Assembly (NCBI RefSeq): GCF_001012825.1
Contig: NZ_LCZJ02000033.1
Location: 336,139 to 400,138, forward strand
DNA from: Paenibacillus etheri
GTDB lineage: Bacteria > Bacillota > Bacilli > Paenibacillales > Paenibacillaceae
DNA: 64,000 bases
Direction of reading: 5' to 3'
The notes under the pieces are model-generated. The model was given only the letters and a program-made list of their open reading frames with translations, did not search any database and was not told the origin of the DNA. Both the position numbers and the translations under genes were made by a program. Position 1 is the first letter of the stretch. Every line of letters starts with the position of its first letter. Positions 10,122 to 20,430 of this stretch are shown here, in pieces.

Positions 10122-13100
10122 TTATTCAACCTTTAATATTTGGTTCATCAATCGATACATAATAACTGCCACTTCTGCTCTTGTTGTTGTCGCATTCGGG
10201 CTGATCTTACCTGCTCCTTTACCTGTAATAATGCCATCGTGGACTAGTGCCGCCACTGCATCTACGGCATACACTGAAATGCCAGATGCGTCAGTAAAGC
10301 GATTCAAATCAGATGCCATTCCATGAGATTCCCATTTACCGCCAGCTTGTAGTGCCCTTACGACTAGCACCATCATATCCTGCCTGGAAATTTTCTCTTT
10401 CGGATTGAACATCCCATCCCCAGTTCCCTTAGCGATTCCCAGTGCCTTCACAATGCCGAGCGCTTCATAGTAGTAATCACCTTGAACGACATCCTGGAAG
10501 TTGCCGCTGATGTCTGCTTTTAAGCCCAGTGCTCTGACCAGCAACGTCACGAAATCCGCTCTTGTGATCTCTTTACCAGGCTCAAACGTCGTTGCCGAAG
10601 TGCCTTTAATGATACCTAGTTTGGCCAATGCCTGGATCGCTTCTTCAGCCCATGCATGTTTGCCAATATCCGTGAAGATCGGAGTGCCTGGTTCCGGATT
10701 CGTGGAAGAACCGTCTCCATCGCTGTCTCCCCCGGATTTCTTCAGGACTCCCGTTACTGCGATAACCGCTGTTTTCCCTTGATAGCTTACCGTTACGGCG
10801 GCGCTTCCCTTACCGACCGCTTCTAAGATCCCGTTCGCACTTACCGCAATCACAGATGCATCCGAAGTGGCGTACGACGCTTTACCTGTTACGTTCTCCT
10901 TGGTTCCGTCGCTATAGATTGCCGTAACCTGAATCGCCTGGGTTTTGCCTACTTCCAGCGAAGAGGACGCAGAATCGAGACTGATTCCCGTGAGCACGGC
11001 CACATTTCCTGGATTTCCAGGATTTCCGGTATTACCGGAGTTTACAGTAACGTTATACACCGCTTGGTGACCGCCGTCTGCTGTCGTAGCCGTGATCTTC
11101 GCGCGTCCAGCAGATACAGCCGTTACCCTAATACTTGTTGTACCGGTCGCTACATCGTACACCGCATCTGTAACCGACACTGCATTTCCTTCTACCGCAA
11201 AGGTTACCATTTTATCGGTTGCATCCGCCGGATTAACCTTTGCGATCAAGGTATCCAAAACGCCAATGTCGAACACCGCAGACGATTTATTCAGGGTAAC
11301 ACCCGTTGCCGTGACTGGTGAAGCAACCACCGTCACTTCATATTCGGCCTTGCTGCCGTCTACCGCAGTCGCTGTTACTTTCGCATAGCCAGTCGACACG
11401 GCGCTTACCGTTACGCTTGTCGTTCCACTTACCTCATCGTACACAGCACTTGAGACGGTGACCGCATTTCCTTCTACCGCAAAAGTTACGGTCTTATCGG
11501 TTGCATCAGCCGGACTGACCGTTGCGGTCAATTCATCCGTAGCTCCAACGATCATAGTCGAGGAAATCTTATTCAGTGAAACGCCTTCTGCAGGCACTTG
11601 AACGTCGTTAACCGTCACATTATAGTAATCTCTGTAATGTCCATCTTCGGTTTCTACCGTAATCTTGGCTTCACCTACAGACAGCGCCTTCACTGTTGCG
11701 CTTGTCGTTCCGTCAGCGTTGAAGACCACATCAGTCAATTCAACTACTTGGTCATTGTCTACCGTGAAAGTTACTTTCTTATTGCTTGCATTCGTTGGTG
11801 TTACCGTCGCTATCAATTGATCAATAGCTCCTACATTTAGCGAAGCCGTTGTTTTGTTCAACGTAACTCCAGTGGCTGCTACGTTTGTTTTCTCTAACAC
11901 CGTCACGCTAATGGTCGTTGTCAATGGTACGTTGTTCGGATTCGTCACACCTTCTGGTAGTGTTATGGTTCCATTTACAGTGAAGGTCTGTTCCTCCTTA
12001 ACAGCTTGATCATAGTCGGAACCGGAGACATCCCATGTCACATCAGCGTTCATGCTTGCAAGATCCGTTACCAATTCTACGGTTGCAGGCAATCTAAGAT
12101 CCGCTGCTGTCTTCGCCGTTCCGTTCACTAGACCTGTAATCGCTGCAGGCGTTGGTATACTCTGCAACTTCATACCTAGCCCGATATTCATCAATTGCGT
12201 GACTTGAGCCTGAGTCAACGGACCGTTAAATATGCGAACGTCGTCTAGCAGTCCAGTATAGGATTCTCCGTAGTCAGCGGATCCCAACATGATTTTACTC
12301 GTTACGCTCGGAAGCGGCCCGAGATTCGTTGCATCGCTTGCCACCAGTACACCGTCTACATAGATCTTCATCCCAGTCTTCTGACTGTAGGAAGCTACAT
12401 AATGATGCCATTGGTTATTGCTGTAGGTCCATGGGAACGACAGCGATTTATTACTAGATGATCCATTGGGCCAATAGGCCACTTGAGCTGTACCCTTGTC
12501 GGTCAACTGTAGAGCTGTGAAACGATTATCTTGACGGAAAACGCTATAGTAGCCGTTTGCAGGCTTCGAAGTTTTGAACCACAGCGACACTGTCTGGTCA
12601 CCTGTTTGGTTCACCGTTGCGAAAGGAGCAACCTCTACTCTTGCCTTTGATGAGCCACCGCTGAATTCAAGCGCTCCGTCGATCTTGCCTGAATTGTTCC
12701 AAGTTGGATTGTTAATCAAAGTTCCGTTGTTGCCTTTGCCTGAAGAATCGACAGCGGTTGTACCGGAGCCTTCATTGAACTTCCAGTGAGCTACTAGTTC
12801 GATAGGCCTAACCGTTACGCTAATGCTTGTTGTCAATGACACGTTGCTCGTATTCTTCACAAATTCTGGCAGTGTTACGATTCCAGCGACCGTGAAATTC
12901 TGTACTGTCTCAACATTCGGATCGTAGCTTGAGGCGTTAACATCCCATGTCACATTAGCATTTATATTTCCTACATTAGTAACCAATTCTACGGTTGCGG
13001 GTAATCCAAGTGCCGCCGCAGTCTTTGCCGTACCGCTCGCTACCCTTGTTATTGTCGCAGGCGCTTTTATGCTCTGCAACGTCAATTCCTGAACACCATG

Positions 13101-16100
13101 CATCAATCGCAATACCTCATTCTGAGTCAACGGACCGTTAAATATGCGAACGTCATCTAGTTGTCCATTGTATGCTTCCCCGCCAGACACATCGGCTCCA
13201 AGTAGAATCTTACTTGTTACTCGCGGAAGCGGACCGAGATTCGTTGCATCGCTTGCCACTACTTTACCGTCGACATAGATTTTCAATCCCGTTTTCTGAC
13301 CGTAAGAAGCGACATAATGATGCCATTTGTTATCATTGTAGGTCCATGGAAATGATAATGTTTTAGGTTGAGATGCACCGCCCGGCCAATAAACCACGCG
13401 AGCCTTGTTTCCTCCTTCCATCTGAAGAGCTGTGAAACGATTTTCTTGTTTGAAAATGTTGTAGTAGCCATTGGAAGGCTGAGAAGTGTTGAACCACAAT
13501 GACACCGCCTCATCACCTGTTTGCTCCAAAAATGAGAAAGCGTTAATCTCGGCCCTTGAGCCGCCATTGAAAGCAAGTGATCCCTCGAACTTGCCCAAGC
13601 TGTTCCAAGCTGGGTTGTTAACGAGCTTTCCAATATTGCCCTTGCCAGAAGAATCATTGATCGCTGTACCAGATTCCTCATCGAACTTCCAATGGGCCAC
13701 TAGTTCGGCAGGGCTAACCGTTACGCCATTATCTGTTGTTGAGTGCAGTATAATGTAGTCAAGTTTTACGTTGCCGCTATCTCCATCATCGTATTTATAA
13801 GATATCGTATTAATTCCGGATTTTAGCGTTACAAGCTCAACCTGGTCGCTCCATGTATCCGAATTTTCCAAGCTCCGTAGACTAATCTGTCTTAACTTGA
13901 TGCCGTTCACATACAGGCTGACTGTCTGTGTTGCACCCGTAGCATTTGCATATCTGAGATCTAGATAATAACTACGCGTTAACGCTGATGAATTATTTAC
14001 TGTAAAGGTAGTCGTTGCACCGAATTCCCCGTATCCGGTCACATAACCATCCCCGGAATAATTCAGGCCGCTGCTACCTATCTCTGCTTTGTCCGAGAGT
14101 ACGGCATTCTCAGCCTCATACATGTTATATGCTGTTACTGTAATATAATCGAGACTAACATTGCCGCTGTCGCCTGATTCATACTTATATGCTATCGTAT
14201 TGTCCCCTGCATTCAGGTTTATCGTCTCAACCTTGTCGCCCCATGTATCTCCATTTGCCAAGCTCGGTAGACTAATCTGCTTTATCTTGCTACCGTTCAC
14301 ATACAGGCTGAGTGTCTTTGTTCCACCTGTAGTATTCGCATACCTAAGATCCAGATTATAACGTCCTTCTGACGCAGTATTTACTGTAAAGGTAGTCGTT
14401 GCACCGATAGAATCGTATCCAGCTGTGAAACCACTTCCGGAATAATTCAGTTGGTCGTTACCTACCTCTGCACCGCCCGATAGTGAAGCATCCTCTGCCT
14501 CATAATTATTTTGTTCCACAAATCTCCACTGATCGCTCGTCCAATCCCCCCCACCTACCATACTGGATTGTACATAACCGTTCTGTGTGTGGATATGCAT
14601 TAGCCCATGCTTGCGGTTTCTGAGTTGGAAATATCCATATTCAGAGCCGACTGGCATCCAATCCGCATTCCATTCTATAGCGGGTCCAGTCTTAATTCGA
14701 CCGTTATTAGCTTCAAAATTCATATAGTTTCCGGTTAACCGGTTTCTGAAACGGATAAATCCATCACTATTTTCTAGAGCCCATTGATATTCATATCCTG
14801 TTCCATCTCCATAACTTACTGTTCCGGAATCATCAAAAAGGCTTTTACCTATCTGCTTGCGATTATAGATTTGATAATACTTACCGTCGGAGTCCGCAGG
14901 GACAATACTCGTCGGGAGTGAAAGGTTTCCTGAATAAGGCTCCCCATTAAATGTGACGTTTGTAACATAACTACCTATAGACAAGTTTCCACTTGCGCTA
15001 TCTGTAACAAGCTTCCCATCAACTTTCACATTTTCAAAATGTACTCCGTCGACATACTCATTCTCACTTATCCCGCCTATCTGCGACCCGAAATCATATG
15101 GATTGGAAGCATAATTGATATTCTTTAATGTTATATTACTCATCCTTCCAGTTGCATGATTCCACATTTGATAGGGATATACTTCCAGCATGCTCCCGTA
15201 TCTTGTACGTTCTATTTCAATATTCTCTAAGAGCACATTATCAACTAAACCTCCGGCGGAATAAACTCCAATAGTACCTCTTATGCCAGGATATGCATTA
15301 GAGTTAATAATGTAGATATCTCTAGCTACATAGTTTGTAGTATCACCAGCGTTAATCATAATACTATGCACTCTCATGCTAGCAACCACGTTATTCTCCC
15401 ATAAGATGTTACTACTTCTATTGCCAGTCACAAGACCATCGTCAGAACTTCTAATAAAGCTATTCTTCACTGTCACATTATTATTGTCCATTACAAGCAC
15501 AATGCCGTCACCTTCATGCATACTGGTAAACCCTTTAATATTGTCTATTATTACATCAGTACTGCCGATTACATTGACAGACTGCCTTTCAGGATTGACG
15601 ATAACTAATCCCTCAATTTTGACATTTTTCGAGTAGAATGCGACAATACCTGGCATTTCGGGGTTCTTAGCTCTAGCAGCATCCGTAAAATCACCGCTCC
15701 ACTTAGACAACTCAAGTATGCCTCGTCCTCTAATGGTAATGTTCTCTTTAATAGGACTCTTATCCCAATTGGGCTCATTCAAATACGGATTGGTTCTAAT
15801 TTGCGCCTTTACTATAGCACCTGGCGCTAAATAGACTGTTTTTCCACTCGGTACATCTATATAATCCATATCTGCCTTGTAGTTGCCATTTGTATGAGCA
15901 CCTATTTTCTGCCTCTTTATGTAGTCAGAGGTTCCATACTCATGAACTCCAGGGCCAAAGTACATGACGTTCGGATCACCCTCTGACGGAATGTCCGTAT
16001 CGATAGGATTTGCAAATATATGAAGCGCACTATAGATATTATCATTTACCTCAAGTACGATGTTTTTAGCCCCGGTCACTGAAAACGTCATCACATTGCC

Positions 16101-16487
16101 CTCAATTGTTGGCGTTATTCCGTATGCCTGAGGCCAAACCTTTGCTGATGTTAATGGACCGCCATGATACGTAACCTTCATTTCCACTGTACCTGCAGAG
16201 TCAAACATTACAAAACCTGTAGGCATATTGCTATTACCTGGATCACCCGAATCACCATTAAACATTTTTGCTGAATGTGTAAATAATTTGTTCCAAGATC
16301 CCCCTGGACTGCTAACCTCTGCTGTAAAGGCTGAATAGCTTGCAGTTCCTGCCGGCGGATCAGGATATACATCAAGTTGATTTTGATCAGTCGCGAAAAC
16401 AGATTTCGGCAAAGAGATAACGGTAATAATTGTAAACATCACTAGTACTAAGACCAAACTTAATAATTTTTTTCCATTTCTTTTCAT
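10122..16487 (-). CDS. S-layer anchored GH28-like multidomain polysaccharide enzyme
   Basis: This 2,121-residue secreted protein begins with a signal peptide (about 1-33). Approximate order: right-handed beta-helix of polygalacturonase/GH28 type (170-500, repeated ITIRGRG-like coils, SSDDGLVTGNR); beta-trefoil lectin-like segment (535-660); two CBM35-like domains starting YEAEDA and YEAENA (660-925); LamG domain (930-1140); Ig-like module; second LamG (1230-1430); second Ig-like module; three Big_2-type repeats beginning GVTLN or GVSLN (1530-1815); Gly/Pro/Asn linker; a further Big_2; acidic linker; three SLH domains (1930-2115). SLH domains hold the protein on the cell wall, so it likely cuts pectin-like or other plant glycans at the surface and feeds the nearby importer. 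RBS AGGGAGAG precedes the ATG. Catalytic type beyond GH28-like is inferred. Confidence 0.88.
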   Translation of the reverse strand: MKRNGKKLLSLVLVLVMFTIITVISLPKSVFATDQNQLDVYPDPPAGTASYSAFTAEVSSPGGSWNKLFTHSAKMFNGDSGDPGNSNMPTGFVMFDSAGTVEMKVTYHGGPLTSAKVWPQAYGITPTIEGNVMTFSVTGAKNIVLEVNDNIYSALHIFANPIDTDIPSEGDPNVMYFGPGVHEYGTSDYIKRQKIGAHTNGNYKADMDYIDVPSGKTVYLAPGAIVKAQIRTNPYLNEPNWDKSPIKENITIRGRGILELSKWSGDFTDAARAKNPEMPGIVAFYSKNVKIEGLVIVNPERQSVNVIGSTDVIIDNIKGFTSMHEGDGIVLVMDNNNVTVKNSFIRSSDDGLVTGNRSSNILWENNVVASMRVHSIMINAGDTTNYVARDIYIINSNAYPGIRGTIGVYSAGGLVDNVLLENIEIERTRYGSMLEVYPYQMWNHATGRMSNITLKNINYASNPYDFGSQIGGISENEYVDGVHFENVKVDGKLVTDSASGNLSIGSYVTNVTFNGEPYSGNLSLPTSIVPADSDGKYYQIYNRKQIGKSLFDDSGTVSYGDGTGYEYQWALENSDGFIRFRNRLTGNYMNFEANNGRIKTGPAIEWNADWMPVGSEYGYFQLRNRKHGLMHIHTQNGYVQSSMVGGGDWTSDQWRFVEQNNYEAEDASLSGGAEVGNDQLNYSGSGFTAGYDSIGATTTFTVNTASEGRYNLDLRYANTTGGTKTLSLYVNGSKIKQISLPSLANGDTWGDKVETINLNAGDNTIAYKYESGDSGNVSLDYITVTAYNMYEAENAVLSDKAEIGSSGLNYSGDGYVTGYGEFGATTTFTVNNSSALTRSYYLDLRYANATGATQTVSLYVNGIKLRQISLRSLENSDTWSDQVELVTLKSGINTISYKYDDGDSGNVKLDYIILHSTTDNGVTVSPAELVAHWKFDEESGTAINDSSGKGNIGKLVNNPAWNSLGKFEGSLAFNGGSRAEINAFSFLEQTGDEAVSLWFNTSQPSNGYYNIFKQENRFTALQMEGGNKARVVYWPGGASQPKTLSFPWTYNDNKWHHYVASYGQKTGLKIYVDGKVVASDATNLGPLPRVTSKILLGADVSGGEAYNGQLDDVRIFNGPLTQNEVLRLMHGVQELTLQSIKAPATITRVASGTAKTAAALGLPATVELVTNVGNINANVTWDVNASSYDPNVETVQNFTVAGIVTLPEFVKNTSNVSLTTSISVTVRPIELVAHWKFNEGSGTTAVDSSGKGNNGTLINNPTWNNSGKIDGALEFSGGSSKARVEVAPFATVNQTGDQTVSLWFKTSKPANGYYSVFRQDNRFTALQLTDKGTAQVAYWPNGSSSNKSLSFPWTYSNNQWHHYVASYSQKTGMKIYVDGVLVASDATNLGPLPSVTSKIMLGSADYGESYTGLLDDVRIFNGPLTQAQVTQLMNIGLGMKLQSIPTPAAITGLVNGTAKTAADLRLPATVELVTDLASMNADVTWDVSGSDYDQAVKEEQTFTVNGTITLPEGVTNPNNVPLTTTISVTVLEKTNVAATGVTLNKTTASLNVGAIDQLIATVTPTNASNKKVTFTVDNDQVVELTDVVFNADGTTSATVKALSVGEAKITVETEDGHYRDYYNVTVNDVQVPAEGVSLNKISSTMIVGATDELTATVSPADATDKTVTFAVEGNAVTVSSAVYDEVSGTTSVTVSAVSTGYAKVTATAVDGSKAEYEVTVVASPVTATGVTLNKSSAVFDIGVLDTLIAKVNPADATDKMVTFAVEGNAVSVTDAVYDVATGTTSIRVTAVSAGRAKITATTADGGHQAVYNVTVNSGNTGNPGNPGNVAVLTGISLDSASSSLEVGKTQAIQVTAIYSDGTKENVTGKASYATSDASVIAVSANGILEAVGKGSAAVTVSYQGKTAVIAVTGVLKKSGGDSDGDGSSTNPEPGTPIFTDIGKHAWAEEAIQALAKLGIIKGTSATTFEPGKEITRADFVTLLVRALGLKADISGNFQDVVQGDYYYEALGIVKALGIAKGTGDGMFNPKEKISRQDMMVLVVRALQAGGKWESHGMASDLNRFTDASGISVYAVDAVAALVHDGIITGKGAGKISPNATTTRAEVAVIMYRLMNQILKVE

Positions 16488-16508
16488 GTTAACTCTCCCT
16501 TCTTTTAC

Positions 16509-16620
16509 TTACAATTTGGATTTCCTGAAGCCTTTACCTGTAATAATACCATCGTGGAATATTGTCGCTACTGCATCTACCGCATAGGTTGCAATGTCAG
16601 ATGCGTCGGTAAAGCTGTTG
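16509..16620 (-). pseudogene. SLH domain C-terminal relic
   Basis: The minus strand reads FTDASDIATYAVDAV and FHDGIITGKGF before a TAA at 16509. It matches the start of the third SLH domain of the neighbouring 2,121-residue protein (same FTDASGIS..YAVDAV pattern) with many substitutions. It is a leftover end of a second SLH protein, lying just upstream of the intact gene. Confidence 0.7.
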
Positions 16621-17025
16621 CTTCATTTCTACATCAACATAAGTCGATTCCAAAACTTGGCGTAACTTTCGCCATTTGGATCTAGAGAACCCGTATCCAC
16701 CCAATGATCTCTTAAGCGAAGTAATTCCCGATAAGGTGGGATCGGACGCTGTGTCTATGCACCCGCTGCTCTTCAGGCGCAGATTGCAAATATTCCTCGA
16801 TTAGCCAAGACCCCACTGTCCAAATAAATTTCGACTGTCCGTTCTTGCCATGCATACGTTCAGACAATGACAACGCTTTCATAATAAACTTAGTCATGTA
16901 CTCATCAACTACATTAGCCGCAAGATCAGTAAACCCAATGTCCAAATCCGTTTTAAAAACAACATGTACTTTTTCACCTGAGGGCGTCTGTTCCCCGGTC
17001 ACAGGCGCTTCAGAAGGTGCTGCCC
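16621..17025 (-). pseudogene. Chimeric relic: binding-protein piece fused to DUF5054 hydrolase pieces
   Basis: On the minus strand, SEAPVTGEQTPSGE (from the lipoprotein at 5003-6523) runs directly into VHVVFKTDLDIGFTDLA, the N-terminus of the DUF5054 hydrolase. That copy has lost the catalytic His (KTDLD instead of KTHLD). About 80 codons on, the frame jumps to a later part of the hydrolase (matching 4020-4085) and ends. The result is at least two deletions in a duplicated binding-protein/hydrolase pair. A 110-residue chimeric frame remains open (16712-17044) but is unlikely to be functional. Confidence 0.8.
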
Positions 17026-17161
17026 TCCACACTATAACGGTCATTCAATTTTCTGAACATGGTCAAATGTTGATGTAGTGTTCTAATATTGGGATATATC
17101 ACTATTCTCTTGTCAGCTATTATTCAAGACGTTATATTTAGAACTACAAGGAGAGATTCTA

Positions 17162-18982
17162 TTGAAAATAATGAAATCGATTAATGCCAGGATCATTCTC
17201 TCTCTCTCTCTCGTAATTGGACTATCCCTAATCAGCTTAGGCGTTATCAGTTATCAAATCTTCTCGAGATTCACTGAAAATGACATGATTAAACACGTCA
17301 CCTCCGTAACGGCGCAGACGAATCAAAGTCTAGATCTCTATTTAAGCGAAATCAAAGACTCCTTGCATTTCCTTTCCGTCGATAAGGATTTAATCTCTAA
17401 TCTGCAAGATTCCATATCTAAAAACAGTTATGCCATAGAGCACGATCAAATCCGGGTAAGAATAACTGAGCTCCTATACAACATATTTGCCGAGAAGAGC
17501 GATATTCGCGGATACTTTATTTATAATAACGACTATAAGATTTCCTTTATTAATAACAAAGCGCTGATTGGATACGATTCTCCTTTTCTTAACAAGGTAT
17601 GGGCTGATTTCAAGAATACTCAGTATGCGTTGCAAACCCGCTTTTATGGCTCCCATAAGCCCGATTATTATGAAAGCAGTTACAATAAAACCGATGGTAA
17701 CGTTATTACGATAGCCGCCAATATTAAGGATGCTTACGACCCTTCGAACTCTACGTTATATGGGGTCGCCATATTCGATTACAACATTAGCAAGCTCAAA
17801 CGCATCTATGACCAAATTCAAACCCAAACAGGCATTGAATCTATTATCGTCGATGACCAGCAACAATTTATCTATCAGACCGATCCGTCTCTTACCTTAT
17901 CGAGCTCTTCCATGGAGAAACTATTCGAGCATTCCTCCGGTTACTGGACGGAGAACATCGGAGGCGGCAAGAGTTTGATTTCCTATTCCACCTCAGATGT
18001 AACCGGTTGGAAGACCGTTAGCATGCTCTCCTTCGCGCAACTCGACCAAAATTTAAAGCTTATCCGTAATACAACGCTTACTCTACTTGCCATAATGGCT
18101 ACGCTCACGATTTTATTCGCATCGGCAATGACGATTCGAACGAATAAGCCGATATTGGTTCTTGTGAAATTCATCAAGAACGTCGGCAAAGGTAACCTTA
18201 ATCTCCGTCTGGAAAGGAAAACGAAATACGAAGAATTCTCGGTGCTAAATCGCGGAATCAACGATATGTTGGATAAAATCAATGAACTGATCGAGGAATC
18301 CGTGAAACGCCAGCTACTCCAAAAAGAAGCCGAATATGATGCACTCCAGTCCAAAATGGATCCGCATTTTCTTTACAATACGTTGCAATCCATTTCATCT
18401 CTCTCTATTCTAGGTCGTAATGCGGACATAGAAAAAGTCACGTACGCCTTGCGGGACATGTTGCATTATTCGCTATATCGTCAGAATGATATGGTACCCA
18501 TTCAATCCGAGGTTCGTTCCGTAGAAAACTATCTTAACATCCAAAATATTCGATACGATGGCAAAATCCGCTTCGAATTTCATGCCGACGATGACGTCCT
18601 CTACTATTCCATCAATAAATTCACGCTTCAACCTCTTATTGAGAACGCAATTTATCACGGGGTCGAAGGAATCGATGGAGATTGGTTAATCAGTATTCGT
18701 ATTACCAAACAATCCGAAGAAGTGAGAATTAAAATATCCGACAATGGAATTGGAATGACGCCTGAACGGCTTCTTGATTTACGATCCCAATTATCCAATA
18801 AGAATTTGCGTACAGGAAGAATCGGATTATTCAGTGTAGCAGATCGTTTAGAGCTCAAATTCGGCCCAAGCGCAACTCTGGAGATCGATAGCATACAACA
18901 TGAGGGGACAATCATCGTTCTGACGATACCCCAGCATTATACGGAAAGAGGCGATCAACATGACGACGGTACTACTAATTGA
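17162..18982 (+). CDS. YesM-type membrane sensor histidine kinase
   Basis: This 606-residue kinase has an N-terminal membrane segment, an extracellular sensor region (about 35-290), a second membrane segment near 300 (LLAIMATLTILFASAM), a HAMP linker, a His_kinase domain with H402 in MDPHFLYNTL, and a HATPase domain (LIENAIYHG, ISDNGIGM). TTG at 17162 is chosen as start because AAGGAGAG lies 6 nt upstream; ATG at 17171 is further away. It should sense an extracellular saccharide or its binding protein and phosphorylate the regulator whose gene overlaps by 23 nt. It is the intact paralogue of the relic at 8575. Confidence 0.92.
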   Translation: MKIMKSINARIILSLSLVIGLSLISLGVISYQIFSRFTENDMIKHVTSVTAQTNQSLDLYLSEIKDSLHFLSVDKDLISNLQDSISKNSYAIEHDQIRVRITELLYNIFAEKSDIRGYFIYNNDYKISFINNKALIGYDSPFLNKVWADFKNTQYALQTRFYGSHKPDYYESSYNKTDGNVITIAANIKDAYDPSNSTLYGVAIFDYNISKLKRIYDQIQTQTGIESIIVDDQQQFIYQTDPSLTLSSSSMEKLFEHSSGYWTENIGGGKSLISYSTSDVTGWKTVSMLSFAQLDQNLKLIRNTTLTLLAIMATLTILFASAMTIRTNKPILVLVKFIKNVGKGNLNLRLERKTKYEEFSVLNRGINDMLDKINELIEESVKRQLLQKEAEYDALQSKMDPHFLYNTLQSISSLSILGRNADIEKVTYALRDMLHYSLYRQNDMVPIQSEVRSVENYLNIQNIRYDGKIRFEFHADDDVLYYSINKFTLQPLIENAIYHGVEGIDGDWLISIRITKQSEEVRIKISDNGIGMTPERLLDLRSQLSNKNLRTGRIGLFSVADRLELKFGPSATLEIDSIQHEGTIIVLTIPQHYTERGDQHDDGTTN

Positions 18983-20186
18983 TGATGAACCGCTAACTAC
19001 CCAAGCCATTCGTCAAATTCTTCAAGTTCACTTTCCATCGATCGATATTATTGGAGAAGTTACGAACGGTGATAAAGCCTGGGATTCTATTCTGAGGAGA
19101 ACGCCGGATTTCATCATTAGCGATATTCGCATGCCCCATATGGATGGACTGCAATTAATGGAGAGGATACGCGAGGCAGGCTTGTCCGTCAAAGTCATCT
19201 TAATTAGCGCTTATGACGATTTCGAATACGCGAGGAGAGCTATTTCTCTTGGCGCTTTCGGATACATGGTCAAACCTTTCATGCAAAACGAGCTCATTCA
19301 GGAAGTAAGTCGCGTATGCAATGAGATCGAAACGGAACTCGCACATAAACAAGACATTTCTAAGATCATTCCTTTCGTAGAAGAGAATATGATTAGGAAG
19401 TTGCTTGTAGGCAAGCTCAAGCAAGGCGATCTCAACCTGTTAATAAATTTATCGGGCGGCGACTGGAACCAATATGTTCTAACGATTTTCCGATTCAATC
19501 GCACCTCCGAAAATAAAGAGATTCTCGAAGAAATCGTTAAGATCAGCATGTCCGAAGAGATCAACAGCCTATTTGCGAAACATGGTTGCCGCGTCGTGAG
19601 TTTTTTTCAAAATGAAAACGAATTGGTTGTCCTACATACACCTAAATTGGACGATATTCCGATCTTACAGGTTTGTCTTGAGACATTGTCCAAATATACG
19701 GAAGTTACAATTCTAACCGGTAGTTGCAGAATGAACTTCACGCTTGAACAAATATCGTTTGCTTATGTGGAAGCCGATAAAAACCTTATCGAGTCCTATA
19801 CGAGTTCAGTCATCACTCTCCCAGACCACGATCTTTCATCGAATGAAAAAGAAGATTATCATTCCGAACTTATGACAAGAGCAGTGGAATACTGCAAAAA
19901 GGAATTTACGAAGGATATCAGTCTGCAAAAGATATCCGATCACCTAAATCTCAATAAATACTATTTCTGCACCTTATTTAAGTCGCACTTTAATTTAACC
20001 TTCTGGGAGTATATCACGGATCTACGTATCGGATATTCCAAAGAGCTTCTTTCTCTCACAAACGAGAAAACAACGGAAATATCCGAAAAATGCGGTTATC
20101 TTAACATAAGCCACTTTGGAAAAATATTCAAGAAGACGACCGGTTTAACTCCCGCTGAATATCGCAAGCAGCATCAGACGAAATAA
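18960..20186 (+). CDS. YesN-type response regulator, REC plus AraC DNA-binding domain
   Basis: This 408-residue protein has a receiver domain (1-120) with acidic pocket D8/D9, phosphoacceptor D55 in SDIRMPHMDG, and the conserved Lys in VKPF. A middle region of about 180 residues has no clear family. A C-terminal AraC/XylS helix-turn-helix pair (about 305-405) ends in LTPAEYRKQ, typical of the family. It partners the kinase encoded immediately before it (overlapping genes). The likely targets are the divergent-promoter region of the transport operon and the SLH enzyme. Confidence 0.92.
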   Translation: MTTVLLIDDEPLTTQAIRQILQVHFPSIDIIGEVTNGDKAWDSILRRTPDFIISDIRMPHMDGLQLMERIREAGLSVKVILISAYDDFEYARRAISLGAFGYMVKPFMQNELIQEVSRVCNEIETELAHKQDISKIIPFVEENMIRKLLVGKLKQGDLNLLINLSGGDWNQYVLTIFRFNRTSENKEILEEIVKISMSEEINSLFAKHGCRVVSFFQNENELVVLHTPKLDDIPILQVCLETLSKYTEVTILTGSCRMNFTLEQISFAYVEADKNLIESYTSSVITLPDHDLSSNEKEDYHSELMTRAVEYCKKEFTKDISLQKISDHLNLNKYYFCTLFKSHFNLTFWEYITDLRIGYSKELLSLTNEKTTEISEKCGYLNISHFGKIFKKTTGLTPAEYRKQHQTK

Positions 20187-20198
20187 TGGATTAGAAAC

Positions 20199-20235
20199 AA
20201 AAAAACCGTCCTAAGATGGAACTAGGACGGTTTTT
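20199..20235 (+). terminator. Terminator of the two-component operon
   Basis: ACCGTCCTA and TAGGACGGT form a 9-bp stem with a 10-nt loop, flanked by A-run and TTTTT. It lies 13 nt after the regulator stop codon and could work in both directions. Confidence 0.85.
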
Positions 20236-20257
20236 CTATCACCAATAAATGAAACAA

Positions 20258-20331
20258 ATGCAATTTCTCCTCTGCTAATCGCAGTCTCCATTTGGATCCG
20301 CTGCCCTTCCGACGCGGATTGTAAATATTCT
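20258..20331 (-). pseudogene. Short DUF5054 hydrolase relic
   Basis: These 74 bp match the minus-strand hydrolase gene at about 4668-4741 (around the LPFTTH to SAPEEQ part), in the same orientation and with scattered changes. It is a third trace of that gene in 18 kb and marks the far end of the duplicated region. The next 100 bp to 20430 show nothing recognisable. Confidence 0.65.
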
Positions 20332-20430
20332 CAACTTTTCTATTCGGTCCAGCATCATATTAAATCCGTTGTTTAGTACGCAAAATTCATATGATGTTGT
20401 TGTGTGTCATATCGGCTGATGTTGCATAGA

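Noticed and set aside
13283..13681. 132-codon minus-strand frame inside the large GH28 gene
   Set aside because: It is an out-of-frame reading of the LamG-coding segment.
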